Of a stretch of DNA of 59,713 bases, positions 1 to 7,121 are shown one piece after another. Location of the stretch: assembly GCA_021771575.1 (NCBI GenBank), contig JAETOX010000005.1, positions 1 to 59,713 of the forward strand, written 5' to 3'. The notes below the pieces were generated by a model, which saw only the letters and a program-made list of their open reading frames with translations, ran no database searches and was not told where the DNA came from. This DNA is from Bacteroides sp. (GTDB lineage: Bacteria; Bacteroidota; Bacteroidia; Bacteroidales; Marinifilaceae). The translations under genes and the position numbers were made by a program. Within the stretch, counting starts at the first letter, position 1, and each line of letters opens with the position of its first letter.

Positions 1-2
1 TA

Positions 3-290
3 TGGTTTGTATTCTCTACCTGCCACATTCAGGAAACAGAGTTACTTTATGCCTCGGGGGCAGAGCTGTATATTACAAAGATAAGAAAAATTATTTTATT
101 CTCAAAATTGGATTGGAAAAGGGTGGGTATTGAGACTGAAGGAATCCCGGAGTCGGACTATTACATGGAAGATGTTGTGCAAGTTGCACTGTTTGCAGGC
201 ATAAACAACGGGCAGTCATGGTTAAACGAGGGGCTGTTCAATGGGCATGCTGCTCTTTTGCCGACAGAAAAAAGCGGGATTATCCGATAA
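3..290 (+). other. Open frame running in from the window edge, unidentified
   Basis: This reading frame is open from the first bases to a stop at 290, about 95 codons, so it could be the 3' end of a gene that starts outside the window. I do not recognise a family. The last third contains a plausible soluble stretch (GIPESDYYMEDVVQVALFAG), but there is no domain hallmark. Another frame is open only to about 133, so coding is not certain. It lies in the same orientation as the SpoIIM-like operon, with an AT-rich hairpin between them. It may equally be decayed or non-coding sequence. Confidence 0.25.
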
Positions 291-363
291 TGTTGGCAGA
301 TATAGGGTCGGTTTAGCCGTAAATAGCCTATTTTCGGCGATCATGTGCTTAATAACAAATAAT

Positions 364-398
364 ATAATATTGAATTTTTATTCATATTATTTTTTTTA
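364..398 (+). terminator. AT-rich hairpin followed by a T run
   Basis: Arms at 364-375 and 380-390 pair with a single bulged base around a TTTT loop and are followed by eight T residues. The shape is that of an intrinsic terminator for a plus-strand transcript entering from the left edge. The stem contains almost no G-C pairs, so it would be weak. It sits just before the SpoIIM-like start codon and could also belong to that gene's leader. Confidence 0.3.
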
Positions 399-423
399 TA
401 CTTTTAGCCGACAAACTTGTAAT

Positions 424-1383
424 ATGAAAGAGGCGAGATTTATTTTCCTGAATAAAAAGAAATGGAAAGAAATGGAGCAGGGGCAGCAATTCGATTCGGA
501 GCGTTTGGCTGCTAATTTTATCGAATTGTCGGATGATTTGGCCTATGCCCGGACTTTTTATCCCGGTAGTGATACGGAACGCTATCTGAATCGGGTGATT
601 GCGGGATACCTGACTCACATTAACCAGGGAAGCCGGCAGAGGAAAAATTCTTTACTTACGTTTTGGCAGCGGGATCTGCCGTTGTTGTTTGCTTCAGAGT
701 ATAAGACGCTTTGGTTTGCTTTTGTGTTTTTTTGTTTTGCTGCTTTAATTGGTGCTTTTTCGGCTGCACATGATGTTTCTTTTATCCGTTTGATTTTGGG
801 AGATGCATACGTGGATATGACTTTACGAAATATCGCTTCTGGAAAACCGATGGGGGTATATGCTTCCGGCAGTGAATGGGATATGTTTTTTGCTATTACG
901 ACCAATAATATACGGGTTGCTTTCATTGCTTTCGTCTTCGGCCTTTTGTTTTCGGTGGGAAGTTTGTGGATTTTGTTTACGAACGGGATTATGCTCGGTG
1001 CCTTCCAGTACTTCTTTTTCCAACATGGGCTTTTGCTCCATTCGTCTATGTCTGTGTGGGCGCATGGAACTTTTGAGATTACCTCTATTATTCTAGCCGG
1101 AGCGGCCGGCATCGTTATGGGAAATGGTTTTCTGTTTCCCGGGACCTTTACACGGCTCTATGCTTTCCGGGCCGGTGCTTTGAAAGGCATTAAGATTATA
1201 GTCGGGCTGATTCCTTTTTTTATCATTGCCGGATGGATCGAGAGCTTTATTACCCGATATGCTGATTCCCATCCTTTGGTGGGAGCCGTTTTTATCGGTG
1301 TTTCTCTTATTGGAGTGGTGGGCTATTTTGTTTTTTATCCTTATTGGGTAACACTTAAATATTGTTCGGATGGAAAAAATTAA
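424..1383 (+). CDS. SpoIIM-family membrane protein
   Basis: A multi-pass inner-membrane protein of the stage II sporulation protein M family, 319 residues from the ATG at 424. The frame is open back to 241, but the added residues are hydrophobic junk before MKEARFIFLNKKKW, the usual beginning of these proteins. A soluble N-terminal part of roughly 100 residues precedes about five membrane segments, with the family-type stretch LFTNGIMLGAFQYFFF in the middle. Bacteroidetes do not sporulate; homologues there sit beside MoxR/DUF58 genes, as here. It overlaps the next gene by 14 bases, so the genes are translationally coupled. The molecular role is unknown; a membrane partner of the MoxR ATPase module is inference. 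Confidence 0.85.
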   Translation: MKEARFIFLNKKKWKEMEQGQQFDSERLAANFIELSDDLAYARTFYPGSDTERYLNRVIAGYLTHINQGSRQRKNSLLTFWQRDLPLLFASEYKTLWFAFVFFCFAALIGAFSAAHDVSFIRLILGDAYVDMTLRNIASGKPMGVYASGSEWDMFFAITTNNIRVAFIAFVFGLLFSVGSLWILFTNGIMLGAFQYFFFQHGLLLHSSMSVWAHGTFEITSIILAGAAGIVMGNGFLFPGTFTRLYAFRAGALKGIKIIVGLIPFFIIAGWIESFITRYADSHPLVGAVFIGVSLIGVVGYFVFYPYWVTLKYCSDGKN

Positions 1384-2215
1384 TTTACGTGAAGTGCGGG
1401 GATTCAGTGATTCAATCACAGTCTCCTTTAATTTTTTAAAACAGGAGTTTGTTCCTTTGATTAAGGCATTTGCCGTCATTGTGCTACCATTGATCTTTGT
1501 GGATCTTTTTTTCAGGAGTTATGTCATGCGTTCCACGCTTAATATGGCTATGAATCCGGATATGTTGGCATCGTCGCCGGGGCAGTATATGTTGAATATA
1601 CTGGTGGCCAATCTGGCGGCTATAGTGGCTCACATGTGGATGTCTTTCTTCGGTATTGCTTACTTGCGGGCGTATATCCTGAAATATGATCAGGGCAACC
1701 AGGAAAGGATCACCATGGGAGATGTGTGGCGGGTGATGTCGGAAAATATGGGGAAACTGATTCTTTGGGGAATTATCTACCTGCTGATGGGAATGGTTGG
1801 CTGTATGTGTTGTGTCGTGCCGGGAATATATCTGGCAGTTGCTTACTTCTTTACGGCCTATTTTATGGTATTGGAAGGCAAAACACTTAGTGGTGGTATG
1901 TCGGAATCGCTTAAATTGATAAAGGGGAATTGGTGGAGCTTGTTCGGGTTTCTGGCGCTTGTCGGGTTGATCGTCGGGATGCTTTCTTATGTGTTTGGAA
2001 TACCTTCTATGATATTGACGTTCAAAAGTATGTTAACTCAGGAACTGCCGGGAGTTTATGAAACCACTTTCGGACTGTTTTTCGCTTCTTTGGGGCAAAT
2101 TTTTTTGCAAGTTATCTTGATTATAGGAGGTGGCGTTCGTTTTTTCAGTTTCCTGGAACAACGCGAACATACCGGTTTAATTCAGAAAATCAATCAGATT
2201 GGCGAGACGGTGTAG
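1370..2215 (+). CDS. Multi-pass membrane protein of the MoxR/DUF58 operon
   Basis: A 281-residue hydrophobic protein with about six predicted membrane helices, including segments near residues 33-48, 75-100, 128-160 and 190-215. Its last residues (FLEQREHTGLIQKINQIGETV) are soluble. No enzymatic motif is visible. Its place between the SpoIIM-like and DUF4129 genes, overlapping both (14 bases upstream, 17 downstream), is typical of this Bacteroidetes operon. A scaffold or transport role in the inner membrane is inference. Confidence 0.8.
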   Translation: MEKINLREVRGFSDSITVSFNFLKQEFVPLIKAFAVIVLPLIFVDLFFRSYVMRSTLNMAMNPDMLASSPGQYMLNILVANLAAIVAHMWMSFFGIAYLRAYILKYDQGNQERITMGDVWRVMSENMGKLILWGIIYLLMGMVGCMCCVVPGIYLAVAYFFTAYFMVLEGKTLSGGMSESLKLIKGNWWSLFGFLALVGLIVGMLSYVFGIPSMILTFKSMLTQELPGVYETTFGLFFASLGQIFLQVILIIGGGVRFFSFLEQREHTGLIQKINQIGETV

Positions 2216-2918
2216 GTATATAATAGGGGTACTTTTCCTCTTGCTTTGCTGTCAGGCGGCGAGAGGTGCAGGGGGCGACCAGACGGTAGTACAATCGGAG
2301 GATTCGACGGTTTACCGTTTGCGTCAACCGGAAGAGGATTTCCTGCGTTCGTTTCTGCAAGATGCTGCTTTTGATTATACGGTGGAACCTCCTGTTCCGG
2401 GATGGTGGGATCGTTTTCTGGACTGGTTGCTGGATCGGTTGTTTCATACCCGGTGGTCCGGAGGGGGTGTCTGGTTGGATACCATATTGAAAATTGTCGC
2501 TGTTTTGCTGCTGCTTTTTTTGATTTATAAATTGATCCGCAACAGGGCGGTTTTCTCGTTTGGAAGAAAACCTCAAAAAATACCGACTGGCGAAATCGAC
2601 AGCGAAGAAATCGACGCTGTGTCTTATCCTATGTTGTTGAGAAAAGCGGTCGAGGAGGGAAATTATGTACTGGCGGTACGGATCCATTATTGGTATATCC
2701 TTTATTTGATGAATGAAAAAGAGCTCATCCGTTGGGATGGGCATAAGACCGATATCGCTTATTATCATGAAATGAAAGACCCGCAGTTGAAAAAGGAATT
2801 TGCCGCGATAAGCTGGATTTTCAATTGTGTGTGTTATGGCGATTTTCAGGTGGATCGGGTCCGGTACGACCGGTTGAAAGAAGAATTTGAAGCATTTGAA
2901 AGCAAGATTACAGGATGA
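2199..2918 (+). CDS. DUF4129 domain-containing membrane protein
   Basis: A 239-residue protein with a signal peptide (residues 1 to about 24), a periplasmic stretch, one membrane helix near 88-108 and a C-terminal cytoplasmic DUF4129-type helical domain (about 145-235). DUF4129 proteins commonly accompany DUF58 and MoxR genes and are often linked to transglutaminase-like proteins. The start is a TTG at 2199: an in-frame stop at 2178-2180 limits the choice and no ATG exists before the signal peptide. It overlaps the upstream gene by 17 bases and the next by 4 (ATGA). Confidence 0.8.
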   Translation: MARRCRYIIGVLFLLLCCQAARGAGGDQTVVQSEDSTVYRLRQPEEDFLRSFLQDAAFDYTVEPPVPGWWDRFLDWLLDRLFHTRWSGGGVWLDTILKIVAVLLLLFLIYKLIRNRAVFSFGRKPQKIPTGEIDSEEIDAVSYPMLLRKAVEEGNYVLAVRIHYWYILYLMNEKELIRWDGHKTDIAYYHEMKDPQLKKEFAAISWIFNCVCYGDFQVDRVRYDRLKEEFEAFESKITG

Positions 2919-4078
2919 AATATAAGAACATACTTTTCCTTGTTGTTTTAGTAGTCTTGTCACTGCTATATACCTGGTATGAAGCTAATCGCCCCCAGCC
3001 TGTCGATTGGTCGGAGACTTATTCGCCTGAGGATAAGATCCCCTATGGCACTTATATCACTTTTCGTAGTCTGAAGTATCTTTTTCCGGCTTCCGAAATC
3101 GTGCTTTCGGATTCTCCGGTCACGGAGCAGGTGGAAAAATTCGGAGATAGGCGGGAGATGAGTTATCTGTTTATAGATCGCCTGTTTGATCCCGGGGTTG
3201 TCGAACTGGAACGCCTGCTCGAATGGGTGGATCGGGGTAATCATCTTTTTGTCGCGGCAGAGAATATTGCCGATACGGTGCTGAATATTTTCGACTTAAA
3301 GCTCAGACACGAATATGGGGATACCGTTTTCAGGGTGATTCTGAAGGGGGAAAAGGAAATGGTTTATCGGTTCCCCTGGAGAGTTGCCTGGCTGGAACCG
3401 GGAGAACATTTTCAAGGCCGGATACTGGGATATAGAATTGAGGAAAGCGACCGCCCGTTTTTTGTAGAGATACCGTATGGCGAAGGAAAGATTTGGTTGA
3501 ATACTTTTCCGAAAGGATTTACGAATTATGCTGTTCTTGATAGCCTTTGTGGCGATTTTTATTACAGAGCTTTGTCGTGGTTGCCCGCACAACAGGAGGT
3601 TGTCGTGTGGGATGCCCGGCAAACGATTGGTTTACAGCAAAACGGCTCGCCATTCCGGGTGATTTTGCAATATCCTGCCCTGCGGCTGGCTTTATATCTG
3701 ATTCTAGCAGGGGTGTTGCTGTATGGGGTATTCCGGATTCGCAGAGAACAACGTCCTATTCCTGTCGTGTTACCACCAGAAAACGGAATGCTGGAATTTG
3801 TAGATAATGTCAGTGCCCTTTATTGGAAAAAGAAAGAACACACTGCTATTGCCTTGAAACAGATTGATTTCTTTTTAGGAGAGATTAGAAATAAATACTT
3901 GATCCGGACAGATACACTGGATGAAACTTTTATCACTTTATTGTCCGGGCGTTCCGGGGTGGATGTGCAGAAAACCCGGCAGCTGGTCGGGCTGATCCGA
4001 AAAATCCGGGAGAACGGACAGGTGGACGAAGAGATATTAAAGAGACTCATAAACGGGACCGATGAATTTATAAATTAA
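2915..4078 (+). CDS. DUF4350 domain-containing membrane protein
   Basis: A 387-residue protein. An N-terminal membrane anchor (about 5-21) is followed by a periplasmic DUF4350 domain (about 35-215; the stretch LLEWVDRGNHLFVAAE fits the GATase-like fold of that domain). A second membrane helix lies near 255-273, and a cytoplasmic helical tail follows. DUF4350 genes lie next to MoxR and DUF58 genes across many phyla. The ATGA overlap with the preceding gene indicates coupled translation. Its function in the module is not known. Confidence 0.8.
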   Translation: MKYKNILFLVVLVVLSLLYTWYEANRPQPVDWSETYSPEDKIPYGTYITFRSLKYLFPASEIVLSDSPVTEQVEKFGDRREMSYLFIDRLFDPGVVELERLLEWVDRGNHLFVAAENIADTVLNIFDLKLRHEYGDTVFRVILKGEKEMVYRFPWRVAWLEPGEHFQGRILGYRIEESDRPFFVEIPYGEGKIWLNTFPKGFTNYAVLDSLCGDFYYRALSWLPAQQEVVVWDARQTIGLQQNGSPFRVILQYPALRLALYLILAGVLLYGVFRIRREQRPIPVVLPPENGMLEFVDNVSALYWKKKEHTAIALKQIDFFLGEIRNKYLIRTDTLDETFITLLSGRSGVDVQKTRQLVGLIRKIRENGQVDEEILKRLINGTDEFIN

Positions 4079-4091
4079 TGTACTGCTGAAC

Positions 4092-5066
4092 ATGATGGAA
4101 ACAGATTTTGAATTACGGATAGATTTTACGGAATTGAACGAGAAAATACGGTTGTTGCGGGAACAGATGGCACAAGTGATTGTCGGGCAACAGGAGGTGG
4201 TGGATTTGTTACTAACCGCTTTGTTGTCGGATGGGCATATCCTTATCGAAGGTGTTCCCGGAGTGGCCAAAACCTTGATGGCTAAAGTGCTGGCCCGTCT
4301 GGTCGATGCTGAGTTTTGCCGTATTCAGTTCACCCCCGACTTGATGCCGAGTGATGTGTTGGGCACTTCTGTTTTCTTGCCTTCGTCCGGGAAGTTTGAG
4401 TTCCGGAGAGGACCGGTATTTACCAATGTATTGCTGGTTGATGAGATCAATCGTTCGCCAGCCAAAACGCAGGCGGCTTTGTTTGAGGTGATGGAGGAAC
4501 GGCAGGTCACTAACGATGGTGTCGAATATCCCATGGAATATCCTTTCCTGGTGGTAGCTACCCAAAATCCGGTCGAACATGAAGGAACTTACCGTTTGCC
4601 GGAGGCTCAGCTAGACCGGTTTATGTTTAAAATTTTGGTGGATTATCCCAAACGGGAAGAGGAAATGAAAGTACTGGAATTGCACGATGCCGGCAAAATC
4701 GCTGCTTGGCAGGAACTGCAAGCGGTGCTTTCTGTGGCCGATTTGAAATATTTGCGCGCCAAAGTGCAGGAAGTGCGGGTGGATGAAAAGATCAAAGCTT
4801 TGATTGTGGATTTGGTGGGAGCTACCCGGAATAACGGTTGGCTTTATCTCGGAGCTTCTCCACGGGCATCTATTGCTTTGATGAAAGGAGCGAAAGCTTA
4901 TGCAGCCATACAGGGACGTGACTTTGTGATACCCGAAGATGTGCTTTATCTGGTGACTCCTGTATTGCGTCATCGGGTGCAATTGGCTGCAGAAAAAGAA
5001 CTCGAAGGAGTATCGGTAGATCAGGTGATACAACAATTGACGAATAAAGTGGAAATACCCAGGTAA
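4092..5066 (+). CDS. MoxR-family AAA+ ATPase
   Basis: A 324-residue cytoplasmic AAA+ ATPase of the MoxR type (AAA_3 core and lid domain). Walker A is GVPGVAKT (residues 54-61), Walker B is VLLVDEIN (113-120), and a sensor-1 stretch VVATQNPVEHEGTYRLPEAQLDRF follows. MoxR proteins act as chaperone-like ATPases that assemble or activate partner proteins, usually VWA- or DUF58-containing ones. The adjacent DUF58 gene starts in the last base of this gene's stop codon (TAATG), fitting that partnership. The start could be either of two consecutive ATG codons (4092 or 4095). Confidence 0.95.
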   Translation: MMETDFELRIDFTELNEKIRLLREQMAQVIVGQQEVVDLLLTALLSDGHILIEGVPGVAKTLMAKVLARLVDAEFCRIQFTPDLMPSDVLGTSVFLPSSGKFEFRRGPVFTNVLLVDEINRSPAKTQAALFEVMEERQVTNDGVEYPMEYPFLVVATQNPVEHEGTYRLPEAQLDRFMFKILVDYPKREEEMKVLELHDAGKIAAWQELQAVLSVADLKYLRAKVQEVRVDEKIKALIVDLVGATRNNGWLYLGASPRASIALMKGAKAYAAIQGRDFVIPEDVLYLVTPVLRHRVQLAAEKELEGVSVDQVIQQLTNKVEIPR

Positions 5067-6388
5067 TGCGGAATCTTTATTTGCACCGGCGTTTTTTTAT
5101 TTTGTTACTGACGGGGATCTTCTTTGTCATTCTGGCCTTCATTTTCCCGGGTTTATATGTGTGGGGGGTGTGGTTTCTTTGGGTGGTCGGGATTTTGACC
5201 GTAACAGATATTGGTATGCTGTATGCCTTTGGCAAAGCTGTTGCAGGAGAACGGACCGTGAACGATAAATTTTCCAATGGCGAAGAAAATCCCATAACTG
5301 TCGGGGTGATTAATTATTATCCTTTCCGGGTGAAAGTGAGAGGGGTGGATGAGATTCCCGTCGAGTTTCAGAAACGGGATTTGCAGTTACATTTCCGGTT
5401 GGTGCCCGGGGAGAAGAAGACGCAGGTTTATTTTTTGCGTCCCGTACGGCGTGGGGAATATACTTTCGGACAGCTTCGGCTGTTCGTTTCTTCGCCTTTA
5501 TCCTTGGTTGAACGGCGCTATTCGTTTGAAGGCGGGCAGAAGGTTGCCGTTTATCCTTCATTTGTCCATTTGCGCAAATACGAGTTGCTGGCTTTGGTAG
5601 GGAGGCAGACGGGAGGTGGTATCCCCCGAGTGCGTGTGGCAGGGATTTCGACTTCTTTTGATCAGATCAAACCGTATGTACAAGGTGATGACCCGCGTGC
5701 CGTGAACTGGAAAGCGACGGCAAAGGCCAACCAGTTGATGGTTAACGCTTATGTGGAAGAACGGGCACAGCAGGTGTATTGCCTCATCGATAAAGGACGC
5801 GCGATGCAGGCTCCTTTCCAGGGGATGACTACGCTGGATTATGCGATTAATGCTGCTTTGGCTTTGGCACATGTCATTTTGAAAAAGGGGGATAAAGCGG
5901 GCTTACTGACTTTCGGAAATAAACCGGGTACCCTTATCCATGCCGATGCACGTCGTTTGCAACTGAACCGTATCTGCGAAGCTTTATACAGTCAGCAAAC
6001 CCACTTTCTGGAATCGGATTTCGAACAATTGTCTGCGACAGTTTCCCGGCAAATTCATACCCGCAGCTTGTTGATTCTGTTTACGAATTTCGATACAGTG
6101 TCCGCCATGAAGAGACGTTTGCCGGCATTGCGACGATTGGTGCGTAGCCACCTTGTGCTGTTGATCTTGTTCGAGGACACAGACATTAAACACGTGGTAA
6201 GGGAAAAGGCCCGGAATACCAAAGAGGTTTATTTTAAAGTACTGGCCGGTAGCTTTATTTCCGAAAAGAGACGGATTGTTCAGGAATTGAGAAATGCCGG
6301 AATTTATACTTTGCTTACCGAACCCGGTCGGTTGACTGTTGACGTTATAAACAGCTATCTGGAACTGAAAGAGCGAGGGGGAATTTAA
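5066..6388 (+). CDS. DUF58 domain-containing protein
   Basis: A 440-residue protein with two N-terminal membrane helices (about residues 8-50) and a DUF58 domain. The signature region VQGDDPRAVNWKATAKANQL lies near residues 207-226, followed by a VWA-like fold. It is the expected partner of the MoxR ATPase upstream. Unlike the classical Bat operon of Bacteroidetes, no BatA/BatB VWA proteins follow; the operon stops here. Its 3' end overlaps the 3' end of the convergent ECF sigma gene by 44 bases, so no terminator fits between them. Confidence 0.9.
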   Translation: MRNLYLHRRFFILLLTGIFFVILAFIFPGLYVWGVWFLWVVGILTVTDIGMLYAFGKAVAGERTVNDKFSNGEENPITVGVINYYPFRVKVRGVDEIPVEFQKRDLQLHFRLVPGEKKTQVYFLRPVRRGEYTFGQLRLFVSSPLSLVERRYSFEGGQKVAVYPSFVHLRKYELLALVGRQTGGGIPRVRVAGISTSFDQIKPYVQGDDPRAVNWKATAKANQLMVNAYVEERAQQVYCLIDKGRAMQAPFQGMTTLDYAINAALALAHVILKKGDKAGLLTFGNKPGTLIHADARRLQLNRICEALYSQQTHFLESDFEQLSATVSRQIHTRSLLILFTNFDTVSAMKRRLPALRRLVRSHLVLLILFEDTDIKHVVREKARNTKEVYFKVLAGSFISEKRRIVQELRNAGIYTLLTEPGRLTVDVINSYLELKERGGI

Positions 6389-6962
6389 CTTTTCTGCTTT
6401 TGAAAATAAGCGTTAGCAGGCAAAGGTTGCCAAGGCGGTTTTTTAAAAAGCGGATAGCGGTTTTTTTGTGACTCTTGATTGTTTCGATTGAAAGGTCCAG
6501 TTGCCGGGCGATTTCTTCATTGCTTTTGCCCTCGGTATAAAGTAGTATGACTTCTCGTGCCCGGGGAGGTAATTCGCTGATGGCAATGTATAGTTCGCGG
6601 TAGACTTCTTCCTGGAGTGTGAAAAAGTTGTTCTGCCGTTGGTCATAGGAAGCTTGCGAGAGATATTTGTTTTCTACACTCCGGTGTTTCCAATAATTGA
6701 TACAACGATTGGAAACTGCTTCGTAAAGATAGGCTTTCAGGCCCGGAAGCGAGTAGTATTGTTTTTGGCTTTGCCAGATTTCAATAAAAACTTCCTGAAC
6801 GATGTCTTCCGCTACTTTGGGATTATCCACTCGCCGTTCGGCAAAAATCACCAGATAGCTGTGGAACTGCCGGAACAGTTCGTGGAAAGCCTCTTCTGAT
6901 TTAGCATTCAGACGGTGCAAAAAATCTTTTTCCTCAGTTATCGGAACAAAAAGTGCTGACAT
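6345..6962 (-). CDS. ECF-type RNA polymerase sigma-70 factor
   Basis: A 205-residue ECF sigma factor of the Bacteroidetes expansion type. Region 2 is near residues 25-90 (AEDIVQEVFIEIWQ) and the region 4 helix-turn-helix near 128-180 (LPPRAREVILLYTEGKSNEEIARQLDLSIETIKSHKK). The C-terminal 25 residues beyond region 4 are unusual and overlap the DUF58 coding sequence on the other strand. It has its own housekeeping promoter (6998-7028). No fecR gene is adjacent; the nearest is at 17635-18798, at the far end of the operon whose terminator lies just upstream. It is the most likely sigma partner of that FecR, by proximity only. Confidence 0.93.
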   Translation of the reverse strand: MSALFVPITEEKDFLHRLNAKSEEAFHELFRQFHSYLVIFAERRVDNPKVAEDIVQEVFIEIWQSQKQYYSLPGLKAYLYEAVSNRCINYWKHRSVENKYLSQASYDQRQNNFFTLQEEVYRELYIAISELPPRAREVILLYTEGKSNEEIARQLDLSIETIKSHKKTAIRFLKNRLGNLCLLTLIFKSRKVKFPLALSVPDSCL

Positions 6963-6997
6963 CAGGCGGTATTTCTCTGTGATATAAACTTATTTTA

Positions 6998-7028
6998 CAA
7001 AATTATAAATTGTCTTTTATTTTCCAAA
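6998..7028 (-). promoter_or_regulatory. Bacteroides-type promoter of the ECF sigma gene
   Basis: On the minus strand the -33 box TTTG (7025-7028) is followed after exactly 19 bases by the -7 box TAATTTTG (6998-7005). This matches the TTTG / TAnnTTTG consensus of the primary sigma factor of Bacteroidetes. It lies 36 bases before the start codon, so the sigma gene is probably transcribed separately from the operon upstream. Confidence 0.75.
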
Positions 7029-7035
7029 TAAATTT

Positions 7036-7084
7036 ATTCCGTCCTTTTACCGACTTTTATTAAAAATCGGTAAAAGGACGGAAT
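7036..7084 (-). terminator. Perfect 18-bp hairpin terminating the FecR-SusCD-M64 operon
   Basis: Arms 7036-7053 and 7067-7084 are perfect reverse complements with a 13-base A/T-rich loop. It lies 38 bases beyond the stop codon of the M64 peptidase gene, last of a long minus-strand operon, and just before the promoter of the ECF sigma gene. That position points to a strong factor-independent or RNA-stabilising 3' hairpin. The T run after it on the minus strand is short. Confidence 0.75.
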
Positions 7085-7121
7085 GAGATGATTGAATTAT
7101 ACCTGACCGGATAGTCGCTTC

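Noticed and set aside
1-240. FISUMP-type C-terminus at the left edge
   Set aside because: One frame has a few compatible residues (YGLYS and RC-like spacing), but the expected GYSVRCV-type ending is missing, so no assignment was made.
2190-2963. 257-codon open frame on the minus strand
   Set aside because: It is antisense to the well-supported DUF4129 gene and shows no family features.
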